This document shows positions 45,202-53,650 of a DNA stretch of 64,000 nucleotides, piece after piece. Positions within the stretch are counted from its first letter, which is position 1. Every line of letters starts with the position of its first letter. Origin of the DNA: Phytopseudomonas seleniipraecipitans (GTDB lineage: Bacteria; Pseudomonadota; Gammaproteobacteria; Pseudomonadales; Pseudomonadaceae); assembly GCF_900102335.1 (NCBI RefSeq), contig NZ_FNBM01000001.1, forward strand, positions 434,001-498,000. Reading direction: 5' to 3'. The position numbers and the translations under genes are program-made. The notes under the pieces were generated by a model. The model saw nothing but the letters and a program-made list of their open reading frames with translations, had not been told where the DNA came from and ran no database searches.

Positions 45202-46556
45202 GGTTGCTGGCGCGCCTGTGGCCGCAGCGGCTGGTTCATCAGTTGGCGGTGTTGCTGATCGTCGCGTTGCTGGCATCCCATGCTATTGCCGTCCTGCTGC
45301 TGCAGCGCACCGGCGCTTTGGTGCATCCGCTGTCCCGTGCCCAGGTACTGGAGCGCCTTGGTACCGCTTACCACGCGGCTGTGGAATTGAATCAGGGCGA
45401 TGGCGAGCGCTTGCTGATATCGATGGGCGGCGTCGAGGCGCGTTTCTGGATCGCCGCCGAGGCGGATGTTCCGGGCTTCGAGATGCACCCGGAAGAGTTA
45501 CGGCTGACCGCCGAGTTGGCCAATGAACTGCAGGCTCCTGCAGATCTGATCCACATGCAGCTCGAACGCATCGGCGGCGGGCCCGCTCGCGAAGATGTGC
45601 TGAGCCCCGCCGGCTGGGAGCCGTTGCGCCTGCGCAGCAGTATCAGGCTGCCGTCGGGGCAGTACCTCAATGCGTTGCAGCATCCATCCGGCGCCTATGA
45701 ATGGAGCCGCCTGCTGGCGTACGCCTTGCCGGTGAGCATCGTGCCGATTCTGTTGATCCTGCTGTTCTTCATGGCCCGAGTGGTGCGCCCGTTCAGGACG
45801 CTGGCCGCGGCCACCGAGCGCATCAGCCGGGGTGAGCGCATCGCACCGCTGTCGCTGTTCGGCCCGCGCGAGGCGCAGGAACTGAGCCAGGCCTTCAACC
45901 TGATGCAGGAGCGGCTGGCGCGGCACGTGGAAGGGCGTACGCGGATGCTCGCGGCGCTCAGCCATGACCTCAACACGCCTTTGACCGAGCTGCGCCTGCA
46001 GCTCGAGTTGCTCGATGACGGCCCCTTGCGCGAGGACTTGCTCGACAGCCTCGACGAGCTACGCGCGATGGTTGCCGAGACGCTGGACTTCATCCGCGAC
46101 GATGCCGTGCAGGAACCGACGGCGCGGCTGTCCTTGACCGGGTTGCTCGATGACTTGGCGCGGCGTTATCGCACCCTGGGTCAGCCGGTCAGTTGGCAGG
46201 CGGGGCCCGAGGTTTTCTGTCGTTGCCGACCGCTGGCGCTGAAGCGGGCGCTTACCAATCTGATCGACAACGCTTTGCAACACGGTGGTGATGCAGTGAT
46301 CAGCCTGGAACGTACCGAAACGGGCGAGATTAGCCTGGAGATCCTCGACCACGGGCCGGGCATCGATCCCGGACGGCTGGATCAGGTGTTCGAGCCGTTC
46401 GTGCAACTGAGTGCGGAGAAAAGCGCGAGGGGGCTAGGCCTCGGTCTGGCCATCGCCCGCGCGTGCGTGCAGGCCCACGGTGGCGAACTGACCCTGGAAA
46501 ACCGCCCGCCCGCTGGCCTTTGCGCGGTGTTGCGTTTACCCGTGGAGGGTCGTTGA
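45198..46556 (+). CDS. EnvZ-like sensor histidine kinase
   Basis: A 452-residue partner of the upstream regulator. Two membrane spans (LVHQLAVLLIVALLASHAIAVLL and LLAYALPVSIVPILLILLFFMARVV) flank a periplasmic domain of about 150 residues. HAMP, then the phosphorylation box with His256 in LSHDLNTPLTELRLQ, where Asn replaces the common Arg, and an HATPase domain with LTNLIDNALQHGG, DHGPGID and GLGLGLAIARACVQAHGG. Catalytic motifs are intact. It starts inside the regulator stop (ATGA). A palindromic repeat follows the stop by 23 bases. Confidence 0.93.
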   Translation: MRLLARLWPQRLVHQLAVLLIVALLASHAIAVLLLQRTGALVHPLSRAQVLERLGTAYHAAVELNQGDGERLLISMGGVEARFWIAAEADVPGFEMHPEELRLTAELANELQAPADLIHMQLERIGGGPAREDVLSPAGWEPLRLRSSIRLPSGQYLNALQHPSGAYEWSRLLAYALPVSIVPILLILLFFMARVVRPFRTLAAATERISRGERIAPLSLFGPREAQELSQAFNLMQERLARHVEGRTRMLAALSHDLNTPLTELRLQLELLDDGPLREDLLDSLDELRAMVAETLDFIRDDAVQEPTARLSLTGLLDDLARRYRTLGQPVSWQAGPEVFCRCRPLALKRALTNLIDNALQHGGDAVISLERTETGEISLEILDHGPGIDPGRLDQVFEPFVQLSAEKSARGLGLGLAIARACVQAHGGELTLENRPPAGLCAVLRLPVEGR

Positions 46557-46579
46557 ATTGCGCCGCCAGGCTGCGCTCC

Positions 46580-46698
46580 GATCGTTCCTCACGCTCCGCG
46601 TGGGAATGCCTCCGCAGGACGCTCTGCGTCCAATCCGGGTGCAGTGGCGGGCTCGGAGCGCCCAGGGCCGAGTTCCCACGCGGAGCGTGGGAACGATC
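46580..46698. repeat. 119-bp palindromic repeat, GATCGTTCC family, copy 3
   Basis: Outer arms GATCGTTCCTCACGCTCCGC and GCGGAGCGTGGGAACGATC; inner GACGCTCTGCGTCC. It lies between the sensor kinase gene and the converging LysR gene. Confidence 0.85.
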
Positions 46699-46712
46699 AA
46701 ACATTGATGCGC

Positions 46713-47612
46713 TCAGCCTTGGTTTTCGGCCTTGAGAAAATCCACGAATGCCCTGAGCGGCGAGGGCACGTGGCGGCGGTCGTTGTAATACAGGTAGGGA
46801 CCATCGAATGCCTGCCACCAGTCTTCCAGTACCGGCAATAGCGTTCCCTGCTCGAACAGTGGCCCGAGGTATTCCTCGAAGGTGTACATGATGCCCACGC
46901 CACCGATAGCGGCGCCCACTTCAAGATCCTGGGACGATGAGAGCAGCGGCCCTTGCGGCGGAACACGCACGACGGCACCGTCTTTTTCGAACTCCCACAC
47001 GCCCAGCTTGCCGCTTTCGAAGCGATGACCGATCAAGCGGTGGTTGAGCAGGTCTCTGGGGTGCAGCGGTGTGCCGTATTTTTGCAGATAAGCAGGCGAT
47101 GCGGCTGCCACGAAGCGCTGCCGGCGAGGCCCGATGGGCACCGCGATCATGTCCTTGGCGACACGTTCCTCATAGCGCACCCCCGCGTCGTAGCCGGCAG
47201 CGATGACGTCGATGAAGGTGTTGTCCATCGTCACTTCCACGCTCACACCGGGATAGCGTTCAAGAAAGGTGGGGATCAGCCGCGGCAGCACGAAGCGGGC
47301 AATCGGCACCGGGACGTTGAGGCGTAGCGTACCGACCGGGTGTAGCGCATCGTCATCGAGGTCGCTGAAGGCTGCGCCGATTTCGTCGAGGGCAGGGCGC
47401 AGCCGCTCCAGTAGCCGAGCACCCACATCCGTCGGAACTACGCTGCGCGTAGTGCGGTTGAGCAAGCGCACGCCCAGGTCGCTTTCCAGCCGGCGGACGC
47501 AATCGCTGATCGATGACGCCGACATACCACGCTTTTGCGCCGCTACCCGAAAGCCGCCGGCCTCCACGACGGCTGCAAACAGTGCGACATCCGTGAGGTT
47601 GGGCTGGCGCAT
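46713..47612 (-). CDS. LysR-family regulator next to an SDR gene
   Basis: A 299-residue regulator: MRQPNLTDVALFAAVVEAGGFRVAAQKRGMSASSISDCVRRLESDLGVRLLNRTTRSVVPT helix-turn-helix, then an effector domain with LPRLIPTFLERYPGVSVEVTMDN and YDAGVRYEERVAKDMIAVPI. This belongs to the large CrgA-like group. It is divergent from the SDR gene over 162 bases and is a natural candidate to control it. No effector can be named. Confidence 0.93.
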   Translation of the reverse strand: MRQPNLTDVALFAAVVEAGGFRVAAQKRGMSASSISDCVRRLESDLGVRLLNRTTRSVVPTDVGARLLERLRPALDEIGAAFSDLDDDALHPVGTLRLNVPVPIARFVLPRLIPTFLERYPGVSVEVTMDNTFIDVIAAGYDAGVRYEERVAKDMIAVPIGPRRQRFVAAASPAYLQKYGTPLHPRDLLNHRLIGHRFESGKLGVWEFEKDGAVVRVPPQGPLLSSSQDLEVGAAIGGVGIMYTFEEYLGPLFEQGTLLPVLEDWWQAFDGPYLYYNDRRHVPSPLRAFVDFLKAENQG

Positions 47613-47774
47613 GGCTGTGCTGCTCCGCAGAGAAAATTGGATTGTACGAATGGTCGTACATAGCGTCCATTTTTATACGGCTTATCGCAGGTAATTCCAG
47701 GGTGAACAATGCCTCACGTCGACGCATCGCTTCGCAGCGGCTCGTCAGATCATTACCTACGTGAGGATCGAACA

Positions 47775-48824
47775 ATGACAAACACAACCCTGCAGATGAA
47801 CCCATTGAGCGCCGTCAGCGCCGCCTGGCGCAAAGGTCTGGCAACCGTTGGCCTCGCCCTCAGTTGCATGCTGGAAACGGGTGTCTCCAGCGCCCAGAGT
47901 CAACCAAAACCGGATTGGAGCCTGGCTGACATGCCCTCGCAGAGCGGGCGTATCTTCCTCGTTACCGGCGGTACCAGCGGCATGGGCTATGAAGATGCCA
48001 AGGCCCTTGCAGCGGCTGGTGCCGAGGTGGTGATTGCCGCACGCAACCCAGAGCGCGGCAAGGAAGCCATTGCCCGCATCAAGCAGGAAGTTCGGGGTGC
48101 CCAGGTGCAGTTCGAGGCGGTCGATCTGGCTGATCTGGCGTCGGTCAAAGCGCTGGGCGAACGCCTCAATGCGACCTTGCCGCGCCTCGATGGCCTGATC
48201 AATAACGCCGCCGTGATGGCGCCCCCAGAGCGAGCCACTTCAGCAGATGGCTTCGAGCTGCAACTGGCCACCAACTATCTGGGACATTTTGCCCTGACTG
48301 GCCATGTGCTGCCGCTGCTGCGCAAGAGCAACTCCCCTCGTGTCGTCACGCTGTCCAGCATTGCGGTCGGGCGCGGCAGCATCAACTTCGCGGATCTGCA
48401 GTCCGAACAGGCCTACAACCCTTACGCATCCTATGCCCAGTCCAAACTGGCCGTTCTGATGTGGGCCTTCGAACTGCAACGCCGCAGCGAGACGCAAGGT
48501 TGGGGCATCCAGAGCATTGCCGCGCACCCAGGTGTTGCCGTGACCGAGCTGATCAAGCGTGGCCCAGGTCTGGATAGCGACTTTGGACGCGAATGGGCCA
48601 AGGATCGCGAGCGCTATCACTCCGCTGCCCAAGGCGCATTGCCGACCCTGTATGCAGCCACTGCGCCGAACGCGCGGGGCGGTGCTTACTACGGACCGAT
48701 CGGTGAGGAGGAGAAGCGTGGGCCGCTGGGCCTGGCTACCGTACCAGCCGCGGCGAAGGACGCCGAAGCAGCGGCCCGTCTGTGGCAGGTAGCCGAACAG
48801 TTGACCGGTGTCAGCTACCGTTGA
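47775..48824 (+). CDS. Short-chain dehydrogenase/reductase with an N-terminal signal-like segment
   Basis: A 349-residue SDR. Cofactor motif: FLVTGGTSGMGYEDAKALAAAGAEVVIAAR; then LINNAAVM, Ser in VVTLSSIAVG, and catalytic Tyr220/Lys224 in YASYAQSKLAV. The group resembles retinol dehydrogenase/WWOX-like SDRs. Unusually, about 60 residues precede the Rossmann fold and include GLATVGLALSCMLETGVSSAQSQ, which looks like a signal peptide with a cut after SSA. GAGGA lies 7 bases before ATG 47775, so the extension seems to be translated. It is divergent from a LysR gene. Confidence 0.87.
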   Translation: MTNTTLQMNPLSAVSAAWRKGLATVGLALSCMLETGVSSAQSQPKPDWSLADMPSQSGRIFLVTGGTSGMGYEDAKALAAAGAEVVIAARNPERGKEAIARIKQEVRGAQVQFEAVDLADLASVKALGERLNATLPRLDGLINNAAVMAPPERATSADGFELQLATNYLGHFALTGHVLPLLRKSNSPRVVTLSSIAVGRGSINFADLQSEQAYNPYASYAQSKLAVLMWAFELQRRSETQGWGIQSIAAHPGVAVTELIKRGPGLDSDFGREWAKDRERYHSAAQGALPTLYAATAPNARGGAYYGPIGEEEKRGPLGLATVPAAAKDAEAAARLWQVAEQLTGVSYR

Positions 48825-48846
48825 GCCTCGCGGCAGGAGTGTCATC

Positions 48847-50214
48847 ATGCTCTCAGCAACTCTGGTGCGGCGCCTCGGCGTCGCCATCAACGCCGAACGC
48901 CACGAACTGAGTCCTGCACTTGCGGGGTTCGCCCTGTTTTTCTGCCTGTTCTCCGGCTATTTCATGCTGCGGCCCATTCGTGAGTCGATGGGCATCATGG
49001 CAGGTATCGAGAACCTGCAATGGCTGTTCACCGCCACCTTTGTGGTCATGCTCGTGGCTGTGCCGCTGTTCGCCTGGCTCAGCTCCCGTGTGCCACGCAT
49101 CCACTTCGTCGACTGGGTCTACGGATTCTTCTGCCTGAACCTGCTGGCCTTTGCCGGGCTGTTTCAGCTAAGCGATGACAACGTCTGGCTGGCGCGGGTG
49201 TTCTACGTGTGGATCTCGGTCTACAACCTGTTCGTGGTGTCGGTGGCCTGGAGCTTGATGGCCGACGTGTTCGACGGGCATCAGGCCAAGCGGCTGTTCG
49301 CCTTCATCGCGGCTGGCGCCAGTGTTGGCGGCCTGGTCGGCCCGGCGATGAGTGCGCTGCTGGTCGGCGTGGTTGGCGAGTCCGGGTTGATGCTGCTGGC
49401 TGGCGTACTGCTCGGCATCGCCCTGGCGCTCAAGGCACCGCTGATGCGCTGGCGGGAGGTCGGCGGTGCTGGCAGGCCGGGCGCTGCATTGACGGAGAGC
49501 ACTCGCAAGCCGGTGACGGGCAATCCATTCAGCGGCCTGACTCGTGTTCTGCAATCGCCTTACCTGTTGGCGATCGCCGGCTTCGTGGTGCTGCTCGCGA
49601 CCGTGACGACCTTTCTGTACTTCGAGCAGGCGCGCCTGGTGGCTGAGCGCTTTCCTGACCGCGAGTCGCAGATCCGCGTATTCGGCATCATCGATGTGAT
49701 CGTGCAGGCTGGCGCCTTGCTGTCGCAGTTGTTCATCACCGGGCGTATCGCTCAGAAACTGGGTGTGCGCATGTTGTTGGCGATCGTGCCGATATTGGTC
49801 TGCGTGGGCTTTATCGGACTTGCCCTGGCGCCGACGTTCGCCATGTTGGCGGGGCTGATGATCGTCAGGCGCATTGGTGAGTACGCTTTCGTCAGGCCTG
49901 GGCGTGAAATGCTCTTCGCGCCGCTGGATGCCGAGAGCAAATACAAGGCGAAGGGCTTTATCGACACCGTCGTCTATCGGGCCGGCGATGCGATTAGCGG
50001 TTGGGTGAAGAGTGGCCTGGATATGCTCAGCCAGGGCGCAGTGCTGGTGGCAATCGTGGGTGCGCTCTGCGCATTGGTCTGGGGAGCACTCGGCTGGTAC
50101 CTGGGCAGGCAGGCCGACGAGATGAGCAAACGCGCCACGCCGGAGGCGAAAGAGGGGACGAGGTGGTGCTTGCCAGTCACTAATGATCGTTCCTCACGCT
50201 CTGCGTGGGAATGA
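48847..50214 (+). CDS. MFS-type transporter related to NTP/NDP carriers
   Basis: A 455-residue membrane protein with about 12 spans, beginning LSPALAGFALFFCLFSGYFMLRPIRESMGIMAG, the conserved start of the MFS subgroup resembling ADP/ATP translocases (NTT/AAA). The substrate is unknown; most bacterial members outside parasites have no proven nucleotide transport. AGGAG lies 7 bases before ATG 48847. The last 10 residues (NDRSSRSAWE) and the TGA come from the GATCGTTCC repeat at 50185; without it the protein would continue differently. It follows the SDR gene by 22 bases. Confidence 0.8.
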   Translation: MLSATLVRRLGVAINAERHELSPALAGFALFFCLFSGYFMLRPIRESMGIMAGIENLQWLFTATFVVMLVAVPLFAWLSSRVPRIHFVDWVYGFFCLNLLAFAGLFQLSDDNVWLARVFYVWISVYNLFVVSVAWSLMADVFDGHQAKRLFAFIAAGASVGGLVGPAMSALLVGVVGESGLMLLAGVLLGIALALKAPLMRWREVGGAGRPGAALTESTRKPVTGNPFSGLTRVLQSPYLLAIAGFVVLLATVTTFLYFEQARLVAERFPDRESQIRVFGIIDVIVQAGALLSQLFITGRIAQKLGVRMLLAIVPILVCVGFIGLALAPTFAMLAGLMIVRRIGEYAFVRPGREMLFAPLDAESKYKAKGFIDTVVYRAGDAISGWVKSGLDMLSQGAVLVAIVGALCALVWGALGWYLGRQADEMSKRATPEAKEGTRWCLPVTNDRSSRSAWE

Positions 50215-50303
50215 CTTTGCAGGACGCTCCGCGTCCGACTCAGGTGCGGAAGCGGGCTCGGAGCGCCCGGGGTTGCGTTCCCACGCGGAGCGTGGGTACG
50301 ATC
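50185..50303. repeat. 119-bp palindromic repeat, GATCGTTCC family, copy 4
   Basis: Outer arms GATCGTTCCTCACGCTCTGC and GCGGAGCGTGGGTACGATC, inner GACGCTCCGCGTCC. It overlaps the 3' end of the carrier gene and ends 12 bases before the stop of the converging TonB receptor gene. Confidence 0.85.
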
Positions 50304-50314
50304 AGCACATCAGA

Positions 50315-52279
50315 TCAGAAGTCCAGCGACGCGCCCAGCCAGTAGGTACGGCCATAGTTGACCGTGCCGTCGTCCTCGTCGTTAAGGCGTTTGTTGCCCA
50401 GGTTGTAGACGGCCGAGTTGAGTGTCAGGTTCTGCGTCAGCTTGTACGAGCCACCGATGTCGGCAGTGGTGTAGGCGCGGGACGATTGGCCGGTCAGCGT
50501 GGCGCCATATTCCTCGCCGCTGTAGTTGGTCGCAGCCCAGGCCAGGGTTCTGTCGTTGATGTCCCAGTCGGCACGCAGGCTCGCCTTGCGCTTGGGGGTC
50601 AGCGACAGTGGCCGGCCCTTGTCGACGCCGCTTTTCTGCTCGGAATCCAGATAGGTGAAGTTACCTTTGATCGCCACGTTGGCCAGTGCCTGCCAGCTGC
50701 CGCTCAACTCCAGACCGCGGATCACCGCTTTGTCCACGTTGACTCGCTCCATCACCGTCAGGCCCTGCCACTGTTCGGCGGTGGTGACGGTGGACAGCTT
50801 GTCCTTGAAGTCGTTGTAGAACAGCGTGGCGCCGGCCGACAGGTCGTCACGGTTCGACCACATCGCGCTCAGCTCGTAGTTGGTGCTGCTCTCGGGCTTG
50901 AGGTTGGAATTACCGAACTGCACGAAGCGGTTGCGGCGCACCACGGCGTAGTCGTCGATCACTGCGCGCAGTTCGGGCGCCTTGAAGCCGCGGGCCACGC
51001 CGCCTTTCAGCGTCCACTCGTTATTCAGGTGCCAGACGCCATAGACGCGTGGGTTGATGTGACTGCCGTACTGCTCGTGATGATCCAGGCGCACGCCAGT
51101 GGTGAGGGCGAAGTCGTCAGTGATCGACCATTCGTCTTCGGCGAACAGGGCCTTCTGCACCACCGAGTATTCCTCGTTCTCGCGCTCGCGGGCGGTGCCG
51201 CGATTGGCCTGGTTCCAGTCGGTCAGCGTGGCTTCGTTCCACTGCACGCCGGTGGTGGTGACGTGGTAGTCGGTTGGAATCACCAGTTTGCCGTCCAGCA
51301 CGCGGTTGCGGATCTCCGGCTTGCGCCCGAACACGTCGGCCTGCGCCGGGGTCGCCTTGCCCTCGCGGCTGGTGGTTTCCTCGGCGAAGGACAACGTCGA
51401 ATCCGCCCAGCCCCAGCGACCGTCATGGGTCAGCGACCAGTGATCACGGCTGTTCTTCTGCTCGCGAGTCGACCAGTTGGCGCTCAGGCCATCGCCATTC
51501 TTCAGGCGTGAGGCGCCGGCTTCGAGCAGAAATTCATGGTTCTCGCTCGGCGTCAGGGCCAGGCGCGCGGTCAGGCTCTTGTTGTCGGATTTGGCGAAGC
51601 CTTCGTTGGCTTCGGCGTTGTCATCGGCCTGGCGGTCGAGGTAGTTACCCCACACCTGCAGGCCGAGCACCTCGTTGATCAGCGGGCCATTGAGGTAGAA
51701 CTGGGTGTTGCGGGCATTGCCTTGGTCGCTGTTCGGCCGTGCCGAATAGTCGTAGGACACATTACCCCCCCACCCGGGCGACACCTTGCGGGTGATGATA
51801 TTGATCACCCCGCCGATGGCATCCGAACCGTACAGCGACGACATCGGCCCACGCACCACTTCGATACGCTCGATGGCCGCCGCCGGCGGCACGAAGCTCT
51901 GCTCGTAGCCCCGGTTGCCATTGACCCGCGAATCCCGCCCGCTCTGGCGTTTGCCATCGACCAGGATCAGCGTGTAATCACCCGGCATGCCACGGATCTG
52001 AATATCGGTCTCGTTGGCACCGCCGTTGACCACCACGCCCTCCACATTGCGCACCGCATCGGCCAGGTTCTGCACCGAGCGTTTGCGCAGGTCATCACCA
52101 CTGATAACCGTGACCGACGCCGGAGCATCCTCCAGGTTCTGGGCAAAGCCGGAGGCGGTCACCACCATATCGTCCAGCTCGACCGTGTCGGCCTGGGCGA
52201 GGGCGCTGCCAGTGGCCAGGCATAAAGTCGCCAGGCGGATCAATGTGCCGACAGGGCGGCGAGGGAAGGGCGCGTGCAT
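50315..52279 (-). CDS. TonB-dependent outer-membrane receptor, CirA-like
   Basis: A 654-residue receptor probably for a catecholate siderophore or its breakdown product. Signal peptide to ALAQA, TonB box region (VELDDMVVTASG), plug domain (APASVTVISGDDL, DIQIRGMPGDYTLILVDGKRQSGRDSR, IERIEVVRGPMSSLYGSDAIGGVINIITRK) and a beta-barrel ending in the aromatic YWLGASLDF. The plug closely follows the CirA pattern. AAGGA lies 7 bases before ATG 52279. A direct repeat ACGATTCG, 17 bases apart, lies in the 50 bases upstream. It abuts the end of the integron array. Confidence 0.92.
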   Translation of the reverse strand: MHAPFPRRPVGTLIRLATLCLATGSALAQADTVELDDMVVTASGFAQNLEDAPASVTVISGDDLRKRSVQNLADAVRNVEGVVVNGGANETDIQIRGMPGDYTLILVDGKRQSGRDSRVNGNRGYEQSFVPPAAAIERIEVVRGPMSSLYGSDAIGGVINIITRKVSPGWGGNVSYDYSARPNSDQGNARNTQFYLNGPLINEVLGLQVWGNYLDRQADDNAEANEGFAKSDNKSLTARLALTPSENHEFLLEAGASRLKNGDGLSANWSTREQKNSRDHWSLTHDGRWGWADSTLSFAEETTSREGKATPAQADVFGRKPEIRNRVLDGKLVIPTDYHVTTTGVQWNEATLTDWNQANRGTARERENEEYSVVQKALFAEDEWSITDDFALTTGVRLDHHEQYGSHINPRVYGVWHLNNEWTLKGGVARGFKAPELRAVIDDYAVVRRNRFVQFGNSNLKPESSTNYELSAMWSNRDDLSAGATLFYNDFKDKLSTVTTAEQWQGLTVMERVNVDKAVIRGLELSGSWQALANVAIKGNFTYLDSEQKSGVDKGRPLSLTPKRKASLRADWDINDRTLAWAATNYSGEEYGATLTGQSSRAYTTADIGGSYKLTQNLTLNSAVYNLGNKRLNDEDDGTVNYGRTYWLGASLDF

Positions 52280-52462
52280 GGAATAGTCCTTACGAATCGT
52301 TTGCAGGCGCGAATCGTATGCATCCATGGCGGGGAAGGTTGGACAAAGTGAGACAGCGGGAGCGCGGTGCTTGGGAACTTGAAAGGCCTGTGAGAAAGCA
52401 CGCGCCCTGTAAGCGCGTCGGATTTTGCACTTGTGCGCGGCTTTTTTGGCATCACGTATTAG

Positions 52463-52538
52463 GCATAACGTTTGGTTAAGGGCGGGCCTTAGTTCGTCCC
52501 AGTGAGCGCAGCGAACGATCGGGAGCTATTTATTAGAC
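52463..52538 (-). other. attC site of cassette 3 (76 bp)
   Basis: Read on the minus strand it starts with GTCTAAT (52538-52532) and ends CCTTAACCAAACGTTATGC, core GTTATGC at 52469-52463. The middle has GTTCGCTGCGCTCACTGGGA, typical of Pseudomonas attC sites. This is the end of the visible array. Confidence 0.8.
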
Positions 52539-52549
52539 TTTAGAACGTG

Positions 52550-52954
52550 CTAGCTAAGAAAGTAGCTATTTAGTAACGCTATCGAGGTCGGTATTTTGTA
52601 TGAAATCCAGCATGCGTTTACGATAACAATAAACCTTGCTGCTAGTGAAGCTGATTTGCTAGCGGTATTTTTTGCGCAACGTAAAACAGAAATAAGACAA
52701 TATATAAAATAGATAAGATATGCGCTGACAATAACTGTGATTGCCAAAACTAAAAAATACTCTGTTGATACACCCATGAGGCTTGCCATTTGTGAGGGCA
52801 GCCTATTGGATGAGGCAACTTTCAATACAGTTAATGCCGTGATTGTAAAAGCAAAGCCTCCCAAGAAGTACAGGATCCAAAATGCTTTCCATAGAGGCTG
52901 GCTGCCGCTCAAAAAGCTGTTTTTATGGGCTTGCGACATTGGTGAGGCTTTCAT
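52550..52954 (-). CDS. Integron cassette 3: three-helix membrane protein of unknown function
   Basis: A 134-residue protein with three predicted membrane helices (WKAFWILYFLGGFAFTITALTVL, YFLVLAITVIVSAYLIYFIYCLISVL, ARFIVIVNACWISYKIPTSIALL) and no family I can recognise. The ATG at 52954 has AGGTGA 8 bases upstream; this binding site lies in the recombination core of the preceding attC, so the cassette brings part of its own translation signal. The stop lies 11 bases before its attC. No promoter is visible within the cassette. Confidence 0.65.
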   Translation of the reverse strand: MKASPMSQAHKNSFLSGSQPLWKAFWILYFLGGFAFTITALTVLKVASSNRLPSQMASLMGVSTEYFLVLAITVIVSAYLIYFIYCLISVLRCAKNTASKSASLAARFIVIVNACWISYKIPTSIALLNSYFLS

Positions 52955-52961
52955 GAGTATC

Positions 52962-53026
52962 ACCTGACGTTTAGTTAAGAGGCGGGCTTTAGCCCGTCCT
53001 AGTGGGCGTAGCGACAATTGTTATGT
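52962..53026 (-). other. attC site of cassette 2 (65 bp) with a non-consensus core
   Basis: Read on the minus strand it starts ACATAAC (53026-53020), has the CTACGCCCACTAGGACGGGC and GGGCTAAAGCCC palindrome, and ends CTTAACTAAAC followed by GTCAGGT. The expected core is GTTRRRY; here the third base is C, which may reduce recombination. Confidence 0.72.
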
Positions 53027-53029
53027 TTT

Positions 53030-53557
53030 TTAACGGCTTGCTATGTATTTGTTCAGCGCCCCTTCGAGGGCTAGAAGCTTTTCTTTTTCATCGTTCCAAA
53101 GCACTCCGTAATCACGAATTCTTACCTTAGGCATGAATAATAATTGCTTCATAATTAGAATTTCTTCGCTCGGGTGGATTTGTCTAGATAAAATTGCAAG
53201 TTCTCTATCTAGGCTTTAAGCGACTTCATATAGCTCTTCTTTTTCCTCGCCCATTGAACTGGTTGTTCTATCTAGAAATTCGCAGCACAAAATCGAGACT
53301 TTTTCTTGGCAGGCAAGCAGCCGCTTTAGAGTAGACTCACCTTTAGATTGGTGTTTCCAATTGCTTAGCGCAAGATAGGCAATATACACCGCTGCAACTG
53401 TCCCGGCTCCACTTAAAAAAGCTCCAAACTCAACTAGGCGTAGCCGGATTAAAGTCGCTGCATTCTGATCGAAGAATTCGCAATAAAAGTATCCGCCCAG
53501 TAAAAGTAAAAATATAAATAGAGCCGCATATTGCGATATTAACTTTACTAGTTTCAA
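53030..53557 (-). pseudogene. Integron cassette 2: two-helix membrane protein with an in-frame stop
   Basis: From TTG 53557 (GAGG 10 bases upstream) the frame codes for 113 residues with two membrane helices (YAALFIFLLLLGGYFYCEF and FGAFLSGAGTVAAVYIAYLAL) and a cytosolic tail up to TAA at 53218-53216. The same frame then stays open for 61 more codons (SLDRELAILSRQIHPSEEIL to KYIASR) and stops at 53030, four bases from the attC start. Cassette ORFs normally end at their attC, so the TAA is probably a nonsense mutation in a 174-residue protein. The 113-residue form may still be made. The family is not recognised. Confidence 0.65.
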
Positions 53558-53584
53558 GCTGCAGACCTCGCTTTTCAGGAAAGA

Positions 53585-53650
53585 ACATAACGTTTGGTTA
53601 AGGCGCCGGCTTTAGCCGGTCCCAAGTGAGTGAAGCGAACGACTTGAATG
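53585..53650 (-). other. attC site of cassette 1, distal 66 bp (interrupted by an IS)
   Basis: On the minus strand: CATTCAAGTCGTTCGCTTCA, then ACCGGCTAAAGCCGG, then CCTTAACCAAACGTTATGT with core GTTATGT at 53591-53585. The missing start, GCCTAAC with a few flanking bases, is found at 55046-55037, on the other side of the IS. Confidence 0.8.
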
